Positions 52,600 through 62,041 of a DNA stretch of 64,000 bases are shown in pieces (position 1 is the stretch's first letter; every line of letters starts with the position of its first letter). The translations under genes and the position numbers were made by a program. A model generated the notes under the pieces. It searched no databases and was not told the origin of the DNA. It saw only the letters and a program-made list of their open reading frames with translations. Source of the stretch: Chlorokybus atmophyticus (lineage: Eukaryota > Streptophyta > Chlorokybophyceae > Chlorokybales > Chlorokybaceae); the NCBI GenBank assembly GCA_009103225.1, contig RHPI01000797.1, positions 1,144,521-1,208,520 of the forward strand. Direction: 5' to 3'.

Positions 52600-52935
52600 G
52601 TTCGGGGACCATGCATGGTCCTTCCACGGACCCCGCGGGCCATACATGGTCCGTCCCCGCGGACCATGTATGGCCCGCGGGGTCCGTACGAGTGTCTGGT
52701 CCGCGAGGGACGGACCGTCCATGGTCCTTTTGGGGCTCTAACACCTGGCGCGCAGTCGCGCACAATATATGGTCCGTGCCGCACCTTGTATGGTGCGGCA
52801 CGGACCAGTACTCTACGCTGGTTCCTGATTGCGGACCAGGAGTGGGCCCGCGGCTCAGCGGCCCGGCCGCCGCGCACCGTACATGGTCCGTGCCGCACCA
52901 TGTATGGGGCGGCATGGACCAGCAATGTTGCTGGT
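52600..52935. repeat. Hairpin array II, including a 27-bp perfect inverted repeat
   Basis: 52627-52653 and 52660-52686 are exact 27-base reverse complements (outer part CGGACCCCGCGGGCCATACA) with a 6-base loop. 52770-52785 (TGGTCCGTGCCGCACC) and 52792-52807 are exact 16-base complements with a 6-base loop. Further units are GGACCATGCATGGTCC (about 52607-52622), GGACCGTCCATGGTCC (about 52712) and an imperfect pair near 52881-52920. A GGC/GGT tract (52548-52580) precedes it. Confidence 0.9.
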
Positions 52936-53069
52936 TGGCGGCCCTGCAGGGCGCGCTACACGTGTACCATGACTGAAGTATCGTTATTGCATGTACGAGT
53001 ACATAGGTACACTGTGTGTATCATCATATTGAAGATGACAGGCCGCACCGACTGTCGCCGCTTACCATA

Positions 53070-53174
53070 AAGTGGACAGTCGCAAATGGTCGGCGGCTGT
53101 CAATGTATATTGACAGCCGGCTGTCCATGTACATTTTAACTTGACAGCCGCCGACCAATTGCGGCTGTCCACTT
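53070..53174. repeat. Inverted repeat with 34-bp arms, internal GACAGCCGGCTGTC palindrome
   Basis: Arms at 53070-53103 and 53141-53174 match at about 32 of 34 positions (AAGTGGACAG...GGTCGGCGGCTGTCAA). Between them lies the perfect 14-base palindrome GACAGCCGGCTGTC. The same CTGTC/GACAG words recur at 53.83-54.1 kb. A TA-rich microsatellite follows at 53183-53300. Confidence 0.88.
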
Positions 53175-53299
53175 GTGGCCTATATATGTATAGATGGATA
53201 TGTGTATACATATAAATATATGTATATATATACACACATATATATATATATACATGCATATGTATATATATGTTGATAGATATATGTGTGTGTGTGTGC

Positions 53300-54160
53300 A
53301 TGTAGGAGTAGGTTTAAGGTATACAAGCAAAAATTATTGACGTATTGCGGCCGCAATTTGCAGCCGTGCAATTACTTCATATCTATTATTTCATGTACAT
53401 ACATTGTTGTAAGTATATTGATGCGCGTACACATGTGCATTAGACCTTTCATATGCAAAATTATATACATCTTAAATAATGTATAAGAATATGATTGTAC
53501 AAAGTGTTATGATTATTGTACAATTATATAGTCTAAAATCATAATTATATCAAATGTACATCCATGCGTTGCGCGTGTTAATTACATTATACATAGATCG
53601 TTGGTTATTACATTATCATAATGTTCACAACCGTTAACATCATACCATGAATACATATGTTGATGCTGTTCGCATGTTGCATTGATAGGCGTAGTTTATG
53701 GTATGTTTGGTTTTGATGATTTGTACGAAACGAAAGCGCAAGCAATGTCAGATGTTATGACTTGTAGCCTTACTTGTATAACCTCATAAATGGCCTATAA
53801 AAGCCTCATGCGACCACAAAATCATCGACAGCCCGATAAGGTACACTGGCTGCATTGACAGTCGCAATTTGGCTACTATCGCTAAGCATTGTCACAATGA
53901 CAGCCCCTAACAAGTCTACAAATTGTACTGGCGTATTGACAACCGCCGAGTTCGCGGCTACCGGTATGTAGTTTGCCACCGTCCATGTAACTGGTACAGC
54001 CTATGAATGCTACAGTTGCATGGGCTCAGCCTATGGGCCTATCAAAGTGACAAACTCCGACTGTCCATCGGCAATTACTGCCGCCGGCCGACAGTCGGCA
54101 AGCGGCGCATGCAATACACTATATGACATAGGTTGCCATGCAACCCTACCGGTACGTGCA
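53300..54160. other. AT-rich region with scattered GACAGCC motifs
   Basis: No open frame of note. Short CCGACTGTC/GACAGTCGG pairs lie near 54057-54100. It resembles non-autonomous element debris related to the inverted repeat at 53.07 kb. Confidence 0.45.
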
Positions 54161-54230
54161 CTTGTAGCTTAGTGGTTAGGGCGTCGTCTTTGATATGCTA
54201 AAGGTACTGGGTTCGAATCCGGCCGATGCG
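54158..54230 (+). other. tRNA-like element with Pol III A and B boxes (tRNA pseudogene or SINE head)
   Basis: TAGCTTAGTGG (54165-54175) fits the A box and GGTTCGAATCC (54210-54220) fits the B box exactly, with 34 bases between them, which is normal for tRNA genes. The D arm can pair (GCTT with GGGC, including G-T pairs). The anticodon stem has two mismatches, the T stem and acceptor stem do not pair well, and no CCA-compatible acceptor is evident. A functional tRNA is therefore unlikely; a tRNA-derived SINE head or decayed tRNA fits better. Confidence 0.6.
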
Positions 54231-54369
54231 TGTGTTCTTGACTAATCATTCCACTAACGCCGCGGCTGGCCGCGGCCTCGTGCAGGTTGGGCGTAGCCGG
54301 TGCCGCCGGCAAAGATGTCTCAACTTTTACTGCATTTGCACTCATATATACATTGTTCCATAATACAAT

Positions 54370-54650
54370 TCGGTCCATGGTCCGCTAGCCGGACCAGTTA
54401 TGATTGAAATATTGTAATGATATAATTTTGTCCCTGGTCTGATGGCCGGACCATACCTGGTTCTGACGCAACAGTAATCGGCCGGACCTTCAATGGTCCG
54501 TACCAGGGGACAATGGTACCATCCACGTGAAATTCGGACCATGCATGGTCCGACTGTCCATGAAAGCCGGACCATACATGGTCCGTCAATTTCACTTAGC
54601 AGGGGAAAATCCCGGTCCTGCGTCACGGACCATTCACGGTCCTTGAACGT
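54370..54650. repeat. Hairpin array III (GGACCAT/ATGGTCC)
   Basis: Units include GGTCCATGGTCC (about 54373), GGACCATGCATGGTCC (about 54537-54552) and GGACCATACATGGTCC (about 54570-54585). The last two are nested in a larger foldback whose outer arms are GTGAAATT (54527-54534) and AATTTCAC (54588-54595). GGACCATTCACGGTCC lies near 54627. The motif words are the same as in the other two arrays. Confidence 0.88.
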
Positions 54651-54659
54651 CAATCCGTG

Positions 54660-54690
54660 TGGAGGAGGAGGAGGAGGAGGAGGAGGAGGN
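54660..54690. repeat. GGA trinucleotide run ending in N
   Basis: Ten GGA units end at an N (54690). Another GGA-rich tract continues on the other side. Probable assembly join. Confidence 0.95.
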
Positions 54691-55259
54691 AGGAGGGGGA
54701 GGAGGGGGAGGGCGGGGGGTGCAAGGTATCAATAGGACTGAAGACCTTGAACAATAACGCAATATCCATGAATTTAACAAGACATTGAGGCCAATAAGCA
54801 CAGCGTGCCAACTCAGTCCGGCAAGTGTTGTTGAACAGAAAGTGTAGCGCTTCGGATACACATAACCAATCAAGGACGCACTTTTTGTATACACCATTAA
54901 CGTTTGTACGATATCTGTTTGCGCAACAAGTTGGTATGTTACGCATTTAATCTTGATGAGTACTTGTATAAGTGTATGTATGTTTCACGCGACACTGCAA
55001 CAACATACCTGGAGATACGCGTTCTCCATAAGGTGCTGTTGAAGTAAATACCTCCATGGGTTGTTGTATGGCTGCAACACAAATGTAGTTGAGCATGCCG
55101 GATTCATGCACGTAACATTATCTCAATTCGCACCATGAGAGGCGGACATGTCACATCTAAGCAATCGACTTCGCATTTCATTGTACTTAAATGGGCGCGA
55201 GTGCCACCACTAATTGTCGTAAGCTGCGTCGCATGTAACCGTTACAAATCACAAAAATG

Positions 55260-55954
55260 CAAATGGTACACAGCATGCATCATATGAATATATCACATAC
55301 GTGTATCACTCTTGGGAGTGAATTGATAAGATTCTGCGTTGAGTTGCACAATGTTTCTATGTCGTTAATGATGAATGCATACTGGTAGAGTACATACACA
55401 CAATACACCCAGTGTAATAGCCCCGTAGCGCCGTCGCTATGGCCACAGAGAGTGGGCAAGCCACTCTTCACTGTGACCAAGCCGTCTACAAGTGGCTCAT
55501 ACAATGCAATAGCCCCGTAGCGCCGCCGCTATAGTCACAGAGGGTGGGCAAGCCACTCTCTACTGTGACTAAGCTGTCTACAGATGGCTCACACGGTGCA
55601 CGCACAACAAATGTAAGATGCACACTACATATACTACAAATGTCATACCTGCTTTCCACCTTGTCAATGCATTCGCAATCAGCGGCAATATGCGCGCGAG
55701 AAGGATGATCGAGCCCAGCAACATAATATATTATCAACAACTTGCGGTAAAATATCCATGCTTACAATGAAATGCATGCATCTTGCATATGAGAGCATAC
55801 CTCCAGTGTAACCACACTCGCAACGAGCATGACGATCATCATCATCATTGCGACAACTTTCAGCAATAGACTGCATGTTTTTCGCAACATCACAATGTCC
55901 TACACGCTTTCTCGCAGGTTTTGTCTTGTTTTGTGCAAGTCCTGTGCAACGCAT
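55260..55954 (-). CDS. Second copy of the repeated gene family, fragmentary
   Basis: Minus-strand segments contain EPLVDGLVTVKSGLPTLCG (about 55500-55420) and CEPSVDSLVTVESGLPTLC (about 55595-55510), a tandem pair of the segment found once at 33.43-33.54 kb. Another open segment lies upstream (55954-55679, HARCECGYTGGMLSYARC). The repetition at protein level shows these are former exons of a mobile or amplified gene. The frame is not continuous and no enzyme motif was recognised. It may belong to the same element as the transposase exons further left. Confidence 0.4.
55416..55600. repeat. 92-bp tandem duplication within the repeated-family fragment
   Basis: AATAGCCCCGTAGCGCCG begins at 55416 and again at 55508, followed by closely matching GGGCAAGCCACTCT...AAGCCGTCTACAAGTGGCTC sequence in both. 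Confidence 0.85.
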
Positions 55955-55959
55955 GCAAT

Positions 55960-56870
55960 AAAATTTAACTTATAAAGTATAATGACTGGTAAGCAGAAGT
56001 AAGTAGTAGTTGTGACATGATGGTGTAATTGCACACATAGTTTAAACAACCAACCAACCAGCACCTGGCGTGCACAATTGTGCTATATATTGAATCATGT
56101 GATGCCAACTTGGACACATAAGTAGCCCCAAAAATTGATTTACTGACAACCAATATTTGCTTTTTGCCCACAGCCCGACCTCAGCTGCCACCTCTAATCC
56201 GCAGCCGCCGCCACCGCCGCAGAAGTCTGAGTGACGGCCGCCAGCAAAGCCTTATCTCCCACCTTCCGCCGCCCCCGCCCCCGCCCCCGCCGCCATAAAT
56301 ACCGAGATGACCGCCGCTGTCCGGACATCCTGACCGAAAATGGCAGCGTCACGTGACAGGTTACGTGTAACCTTCGTAACGTTCAGTACGGAACCGTTTG
56401 TCCATCGGAAGTGAAGGCTTTGTTCCACTGAACAATATGCCGGGCAACGGAGTGCATTGAATCTTGCAGTGTTAGAGCGGAGCTCCTTTCTTGACTGGCG
56501 TTAATTTTCTATACATTACAATTCTAATTTGAGTCAGTCATACAAGCACGCACTGGCCTGAGCCTGGTTTTGGCCCGGCCCAGGCTGGTCTGGTCTGGTC
56601 TGGTCTGGTTTAGGGATGCGGTGGTACTGGTCTGGTCTGGTGTAGGGATGCGGAGGTTGAGTCCAGCTTAGCTTGGTGGTGAGTGGTTGTGTTTGGCCTG
56701 ACTGTTGGTCCTGATCTGGCCTGATCTCACTTTGATCTGGCCTGGTCCGGTTGTCTTAAGTCAGTGACTTGCAGAAACCAACATGCCGGATGAAAGTGTA
56801 GCCCAAGAACAGCAGATGAGGTGGTAGGTATTACGCAAGGTGAGGCATAGACACACAATACACAGCAGCG
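55960..56870. other. Spacer with CCCGCC and CTGGT repeats
   Basis: A CCCGCC hexamer tract lies near 56268-56294. TCTGG/GGCCTGATCT tandem runs lie at about 56580-56755. No gene is seen. Confidence 0.45.
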
Positions 56871-58227
56871 ATGGGAGCGATGACGCAAGCCAGGAGGAGA
56901 GCGTGGGCCAGGCCGATGGGCATGGATCGCACCAACGCGGACTTCCCGGTAAAGCACTTTGGTCTCTTTGTAGCGAGTCATGTGTGCTGCCATAAAGAAG
57001 TTGGTACAGAGCTAGTTAACAAACGTTCTTTGATGAATGCAGGTGCTGAACCGCTTAACCGAGTTCAAGCGGTTAGAGCTCGTACGGGTATGCAGTGAAT
57101 GTTATCATATTTTCTTGTGACAACAATGCTGTGCAAGTTAAGAGAGCGCACATATTCCCAGACCTTGACCTTACCGTTGTGATGCATACTCAGCATGCGC
57201 ACGAGACATTGGTGATGAGGGCCCGCAAGGCGGGGACATCCCCGCCCTCGCGTCCGCCTCACCCGGCCCTGGACCTCACAGCTCCCGTTCGTTCCGCCCC
57301 CGCCCACTCCGCCCGGCCCCGCCACCTGATAAAAGGTGCGTGCCTGTACGTGCGTGGGTGAGATTGTGTGTTTGTGCATGTGCATCGTTGTATGTCAATG
57401 TTGATACAACGGTGACGCCAATCACAAACAACTGCAGAGAGGTGTGCTGCAATTGATCGCGAGAATGCCATGCTGTTGACCAAGCTGGAGGAGATCGCCG
57501 TGCGCGCATCTACAGGTCGTAGTACCATGCAATTCAGGTGTGATGCAGTTCCCACACAGCATACAGACACTTGCGCCGACAACAATGACAACAACTTCTC
57601 CCGTTCGCCTTCCAGTCCCGGACTTAGGTTGGACGCGCATCAGAGGCCGGTGATCGACAACGTGGCGCCGCTGCGGGTGCACACGGGAGCCGGCAGCAAT
57701 AACGCTATCCTGAGGAGAGAGGAGCTGGAGCGCATCAACTGCGAGAACGTTACGTTGCTCAGACGCATCAAGCACGCGCACAACCACGACGCTATACCCA
57801 CCGCGGCCGACACCATCCAACAGGTGCAGTGGTAGAGGTTGTAGAGGTACCAGATATATTTCCCATCCTTGAGTGGCATTGAGATACAGCAGTCAAATGT
57901 AACGAAGCCCGTGCATCTGCACAGGAGGCTTATCTAGCGAACATCTCACGCAACAACCGGTTGCTGCACGCCCTGAAGTTCGGAGCGGGCACTGCCAGGC
58001 AAGCCGATGCTGTGCATCCCAGCGTGTTGTCTCTTGAACATTTCAAGCAAGGCATCAATGGGTTTTTCTTGCATTCATTTTCTATTTGGCTTTCCAGTGC
58101 ACCAGGCACGCCACGGCGGTCTCTGTCGGTAGAGGGCGGGGGAGGGAGTCCGCGGGTCATGCTGCACACGTCGAGGGCAAGGCTGCAGTCCTCCCCACGC
58201 GCGCAGACGGTCAGCGCCACAACATAG
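56871..58227 (+). CDS. CFAP97 (hemingway) domain protein, 5 exons
   Basis: Exons 56871-56948, 57043-57087, 57194-57335, 57438-57823 and 57925-58227 join in phase to 317 residues. The body holds three copies of the helix signature of this family: ERCAAIDRENAMLLTKLEEI, LERINCENVTLLRRI and EAYLANISRNNRLLHALKFG, with VIDNVAPLRV before the second. This is the xxIxxENxxLLxxL pattern of the CFAP97/hemingway domain, found in proteins of motile cilia and flagella. The presence of this gene suggests a flagellate stage. The third exon is Pro/Arg-rich. The 3' end is less certain: a GT after codon ACG near 58211 and an AG near 58338 would allow a replacement last exon ending near 58410. Confidence 0.75.
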
Positions 58228-58867
58228 GCTTCTTGTCCTTGCACTCTGTGCCTGTTATTGCGCCATACTGCGTTGCTGCTCATATCAAGCTGCGTCTCTG
58301 TCATACTTACACACGAGGTGTATCGTGTGCTGACAGGAGTCACCAAGGTTGGAAGCCAGGAAGCCTGGCAGGGAACCCAGTCCCGAAGGGGCGCTGCCTG
58401 CCATTACCTGAGGCTGTGTTGGGGCTGAAAGCGAGTAATGGAAATCCTTCCTTGCAAGCATGTGCTTGTGTAGTTATAGGCGAGCTTGTTGTACAAAATG
58501 TGCCGCAGCAACAGGCACAGTACGCACTCCACCGGACGCTCCAGGGTGTCAATTGTACCAGCTTGGTGTCACTTCCGGCAGAGCACTGTGTTGCGATAGT
58601 TAACACAGGCCTACTATACAGCTATACCCGTGTTCAAGTACGCAATAGAACCTGCTGTAGTTCCACTCACCTCTTAAGGGCATTCGTAACCATCAGTTGC
58701 TGGTTACGACTACTACTTCATGCACCTGTTGCAGCCCTACAGACTGTGTGGCACATCACAAATGCTTATGAAGCACTGAGTAAAGGTCAACCCAATCTCC
58801 AACTGTGCAACATGGCGGTGCGCATCAAAGGCAACTAGTTCCACACGCATTTTAAAAACACAAAGCA

Positions 58868-60034
58868 CTAGTAATTGAACTGCAGTTTTTGCCAAGTTTT
58901 CTCCAGATAAGATGGGAGTGGAGCAACAACTGTCAACAGCTTGCCTCGTCTGCTGGGTATTGGCAGTGCCAACTCTGCCACTAGCTGCGGTGCCAGTGTC
59001 ACAGATCTGCAGTGCAAATGCAGCTGCTGCGCCGTGACACGCGGAGCACCCCCAGTTGCTTCGTACCCATACTTGAAGTCGCCAACAATGGGAGATGACA
59101 AGGCAGCTGCACAGTGCAACCGCAGCTGGTGCTTGCGGCCGGTGATTGGTGCCAGTTCCAGCCAGGTCAGGCCATTGGCAGCTGTACCCATGACTCGGTA
59201 CTCCGTAATGGCTGACAGCGCATCAGGATGGCCCACTTCGCAGAGCGTCATTCTCTCGAAGTTGCCTCGCGTGCGAGCTGGACGCACCAGATTCACAATC
59301 CTCCCTGCAGACCGAGGCGGCAGCTGTGTGGTCAATGCCCAATACCGTTTGGTGATGTTGGCAAAGTTTTGGCTGTCCTTCAGTGCCGACGATACGACCT
59401 TGGCAGCTTGCTTTGTTCTTGCTAGAAGTAAACAACCCGTCACTTCGCGATCGAGCCGATGCACAAGTCTGGGCGGTTCGTCACTGTCGAAGCAGAGCGC
59501 TGGATTCATCAGCCGATCCAACGACTGCTGCACGCCTGTTCCCCCTTGCACGGCAAGTCCAGCAGGCTTGTTGATGACAAGGAGATCCTCAGACTTGAAC
59601 AGCACCAACTCTTGCAACCATGTTGCTGGAGGCAGTGTCTGCGACGCTTCGCTTTTGCGCACCTGTTGTTGCTGCACCAGTTCCAGCGTGGCTCTTGGAA
59701 TGCATAGACAGGTGTTGGCAGACAGAACTTCGTCTGCAGACACGCGCCTTGTGGTGGTTCCATCGAGCACACTCACTTGGCGGCGTCTGAACAGCCTTTG
59801 CAAAGTGCCAAAAGACAACAATGGACAAGCTGACTTCAACAACCGGAACGCGGTCTGGTCTGCCTGCACATGCTCATGCTCGCCTTCTACACGAAGAGGT
59901 ACATACCACGAAGTCAGAGCTTCTGACTCAGTTCCTAACAACGTTGATGCTTGAGAGCCAAAGCATGCAGCCAAGGTGTTGACTCTGCTCGAGCACGCCA
60001 CTTGACGAACAGCTTGCAAGGCTGCACGCCTCAT
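58868..60034 (-). CDS. RluA-family pseudouridine synthase, probably organellar
   Basis: A single open frame from ATG 60034 gives 388 residues. The N terminus MRRAALQAVRQVACSSRVN is Arg-rich without acidic residues, like a mitochondrial or plastid presequence. An S4-like RNA-binding segment follows (LSFGTLQRLFRRRQVSVLDG). The catalytic domain has INKPAGLAVQGG, the signature HRLDREVTGCLLLARTKQAA with the nucleophilic Asp, and ITGRKHQLRLHCA near the end, in the RluA/RluC/RluD order. These enzymes turn specific rRNA uridines into pseudouridine. The ATG is only 8 nt after the stop codon of the bL9 gene on the same strand, and the upstream in-frame sequence has no ATG before a stop, so this start is well supported. 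Confidence 0.93.
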   Translation of the reverse strand: MRRAALQAVRQVACSSRVNTLAACFGSQASTLLGTESEALTSWYVPLRVEGEHEHVQADQTAFRLLKSACPLLSFGTLQRLFRRRQVSVLDGTTTRRVSADEVLSANTCLCIPRATLELVQQQQVRKSEASQTLPPATWLQELVLFKSEDLLVINKPAGLAVQGGTGVQQSLDRLMNPALCFDSDEPPRLVHRLDREVTGCLLLARTKQAAKVVSSALKDSQNFANITKRYWALTTQLPPRSAGRIVNLVRPARTRGNFERMTLCEVGHPDALSAITEYRVMGTAANGLTWLELAPITGRKHQLRLHCAAALSSPIVGDFKYGYEATGGAPRVTAQQLHLHCRSVTLAPQLVAELALPIPSRRGKLLTVVAPLPSYLEKTWQKLQFNY

Positions 60035-60042
60035 GACTGTGG

Positions 60043-60900
60043 TCACAACTTCTTGGCCACGACCACATTCAGGGCGAGGTCGTCACCAAAGCCTGGCACG
60101 GTGAAGGGTATTGGGTAACTGCCTGTCTTTGCTATCGGCTCTGATATGTTGAGCAGCCGTGCATCCAACTTAACAAGTAGTTGTTGTTGAACCTGCACAG
60201 GCAGCAAACACCTCTTGTTCTTGCATACTGCGACAATGCTGCAATGCAGATGTTCTCATACACTGCACGATGACATACCGCTGTGACAATGTCGTCAGCA
60301 CTGATAGGCTTGCGCAACTCCAAACTTCCTTCCTCAGCTGCTTTTGAGCAGAACCGCCTCAGTTTCTGCAAAGGATGCACAAACTCAGCTGCTTCTCATG
60401 AGGCAAGTGTACAAGTACTCGGATCATCTGAGAGCAGGCTATACCACGCTGCCAGTCGTCAAACGCAAAACAACTGCAGCAAGCTCGCGCTTTGCTTTCT
60501 GTTGCGCCTCATGTGCAAGCTGTGCTACTGTCTTCGCTACAGGCTGAGAAGTCTGCAGCCACAACCAGCGAAACGTTAATTGACTGCCTTAGCTAGCAAG
60601 CGTGTTCATAAGATATTGCCACAGCGCCGAACCTTCAAGGCTGCTGCAGCTTGAAGGTTCTTCTCGGTACCCAAATTGACCACCCTACGTGGATACAAAA
60701 AGTTGCGTGCAAATCCAGGCGCGACCTTCACCACCTCACCCTTCTCACCCAGCTTCTTGAAGTCCTGCAATGAGCCAAGGTACTGCAGGTTAGCAGGCCG
60801 CACCAGGACAACTTCAATACGAGCTAGTCGTATACCTGCGTCAGTACGACCTTCAGCTGGGGATTTTCTCCAAAGCAGCGCACGTTGACTGCTGCTATAC
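60043..60900 (-). CDS. Organellar ribosomal protein bL9 (5' end unresolved)
   Basis: Minus exons 60900-60633, 60552-60448, 60365-60279 and 60192-60043 join in phase. The first contains IEVVLVRPANLQYLGS, LGEKGEVVKVAPGFARNFLY and GTEKNLQ, matching the N-terminal domain of bacterial-type L9 (LGKKGDVVEVKPGYARNFL, TEKNL). The middle exon is the long connecting helix (QLAHEAQQKAKRELAAV). The last two form the C-terminal domain, including LRKPISADDIV and LNISEPIAKTGSYPIPFTVP, ending LNVVVAKKL. A bacterial-type L9 in a nuclear gene serves plastid or mitochondrial ribosomes. Upstream of the conserved start is an Arg/Ser-rich stretch (SSSQRALLWRKSPAEGR) like a transit peptide, but no in-frame ATG, so a further 5' exon must exist. 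The stop lies 8 nt before the next gene's ATG. Confidence 0.9.
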
Positions 60901-61315
60901 CTGGTATGAAGGTCGTAACGCCCTGCTCAACAACAACGTGGGCGTCAGTAAGTGCTGTGACACAATGCGCATGTATGTGCTTGAGCGCCTGCGTGGACGC
61001 GCTTACAATCACATCGTCTACATAATCAGTCTCCGCATCAACCAGAACGCAGCTTGGCATGGCTGAGAAGTAGTGTGTACAAGCCAGAGCTACAGCCAGA
61101 ACTACAATGCTTCAGTAAATCACAGCCAGGTTGTTAGGCGCCTGGCTGTCAGTTAGCAGTCACCACCATACCGTCTCGTATGGTCAGTCCTTTGCACGCT
61201 GTGTGACCTGCACCGAACATCATGTGCGCACGGGCTACCTTAATACTGCTGCAAGTACGTTGCATGGTGCTCAATATCAGGATGCGAGCGGGTAAACTGA
61301 CCACATGCAACGGGC

Positions 61316-61663
61316 TTACAGCCGCTGGCAGTTACCATGCATCGCTACATATACACGCACGAAAGCACACATAACGCAACTACATTGAATCTCAACGTTG
61401 GTGAAGCTGTTCAGCATGCTCTTCAGCAGTTTACCGAACAAAATACACTCCAAGCAGGCGCCGGCAGCAGTACCTGACGTCCCTTCCCGCCGAAGCCTTG
61501 CGCGACCTGCCGCCACATGTAGAGAGCTGCGTCTGTACAGGGTAAAGCACCTGTTGCGTTGTGCCTGCAGCGAGCCCCACAACGATGCCACCGCCAACGA
61601 CACCGCCAGCACCGTCTCCGCCGCCACCAGCGGTTCAACGCAATTGTCAGGCAGCGCCATCAT
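61316..61663 (-). CDS. Small hypothetical protein with a hydrophobic N-terminal helix
   Basis: ATG 61663 opens 115 codons. Residues about 9-30 (EPLVAAETVLAVSLAVASLW) could be a membrane helix; the middle is Arg-rich. No family is recognised, no splice or homology support exists, and the second half reads like non-coding DNA. A competing frame on the plus strand (61398-61670) exists. Low confidence. Confidence 0.3.
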   Translation of the reverse strand: MMALPDNCVEPLVAAETVLAVSLAVASLWGSLQAQRNRCFTLYRRSSLHVAAGRARLRREGTSGTAAGACLECILFGKLLKSMLNSFTNVEIQCSCVMCAFVRVYVAMHGNCQRL

Positions 61664-62041
61664 AGACTAGCTGGCGTCGCGCAGTGCGGTGTCCTAGCAG
61701 AACTGCACTGGCGGGCATCGCACTGCGTCCATATTGCTGCTTCCCACCCAGCTGCTAAGTTTCAGCCAGCCTGACGCTTAGGCCAGGCCAGGCAGGCGGC
61801 GGCGTGAGCGGCTGCGGCAGGGCCGAGAGGCTGCCTGCGCTGAGGCATTGATCCACGTAGGAGTCTGTTCGGAAGCTTGCTGAAAACAGCGCGAAGGAGC
61901 TAGAACAGGAGGGCGTGATGATGTTGCTGCCTGCTTGAGAGGGCTGCAGTGCGTTGCGTCCTGCGTGAATGTCGTCCGTCTTGGGTGAGCTGCGAGGTTG
62001 CACAAGACGTGTGTCTCTGAGAAGCACTGCTTTGGGCGACA

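Noticed and set aside
54158-54230. Functional tRNA gene (Ser-type anticodon TGA)
   Set aside because: Mismatched anticodon, T and acceptor stems and no long variable arm expected of tRNA-Ser; kept only as a tRNA-like element.
58941-59954. Plus-strand open frame of 337 codons
   Set aside because: Exact antisense of the pseudouridine synthase, whose family motifs are unmistakable on the minus strand.
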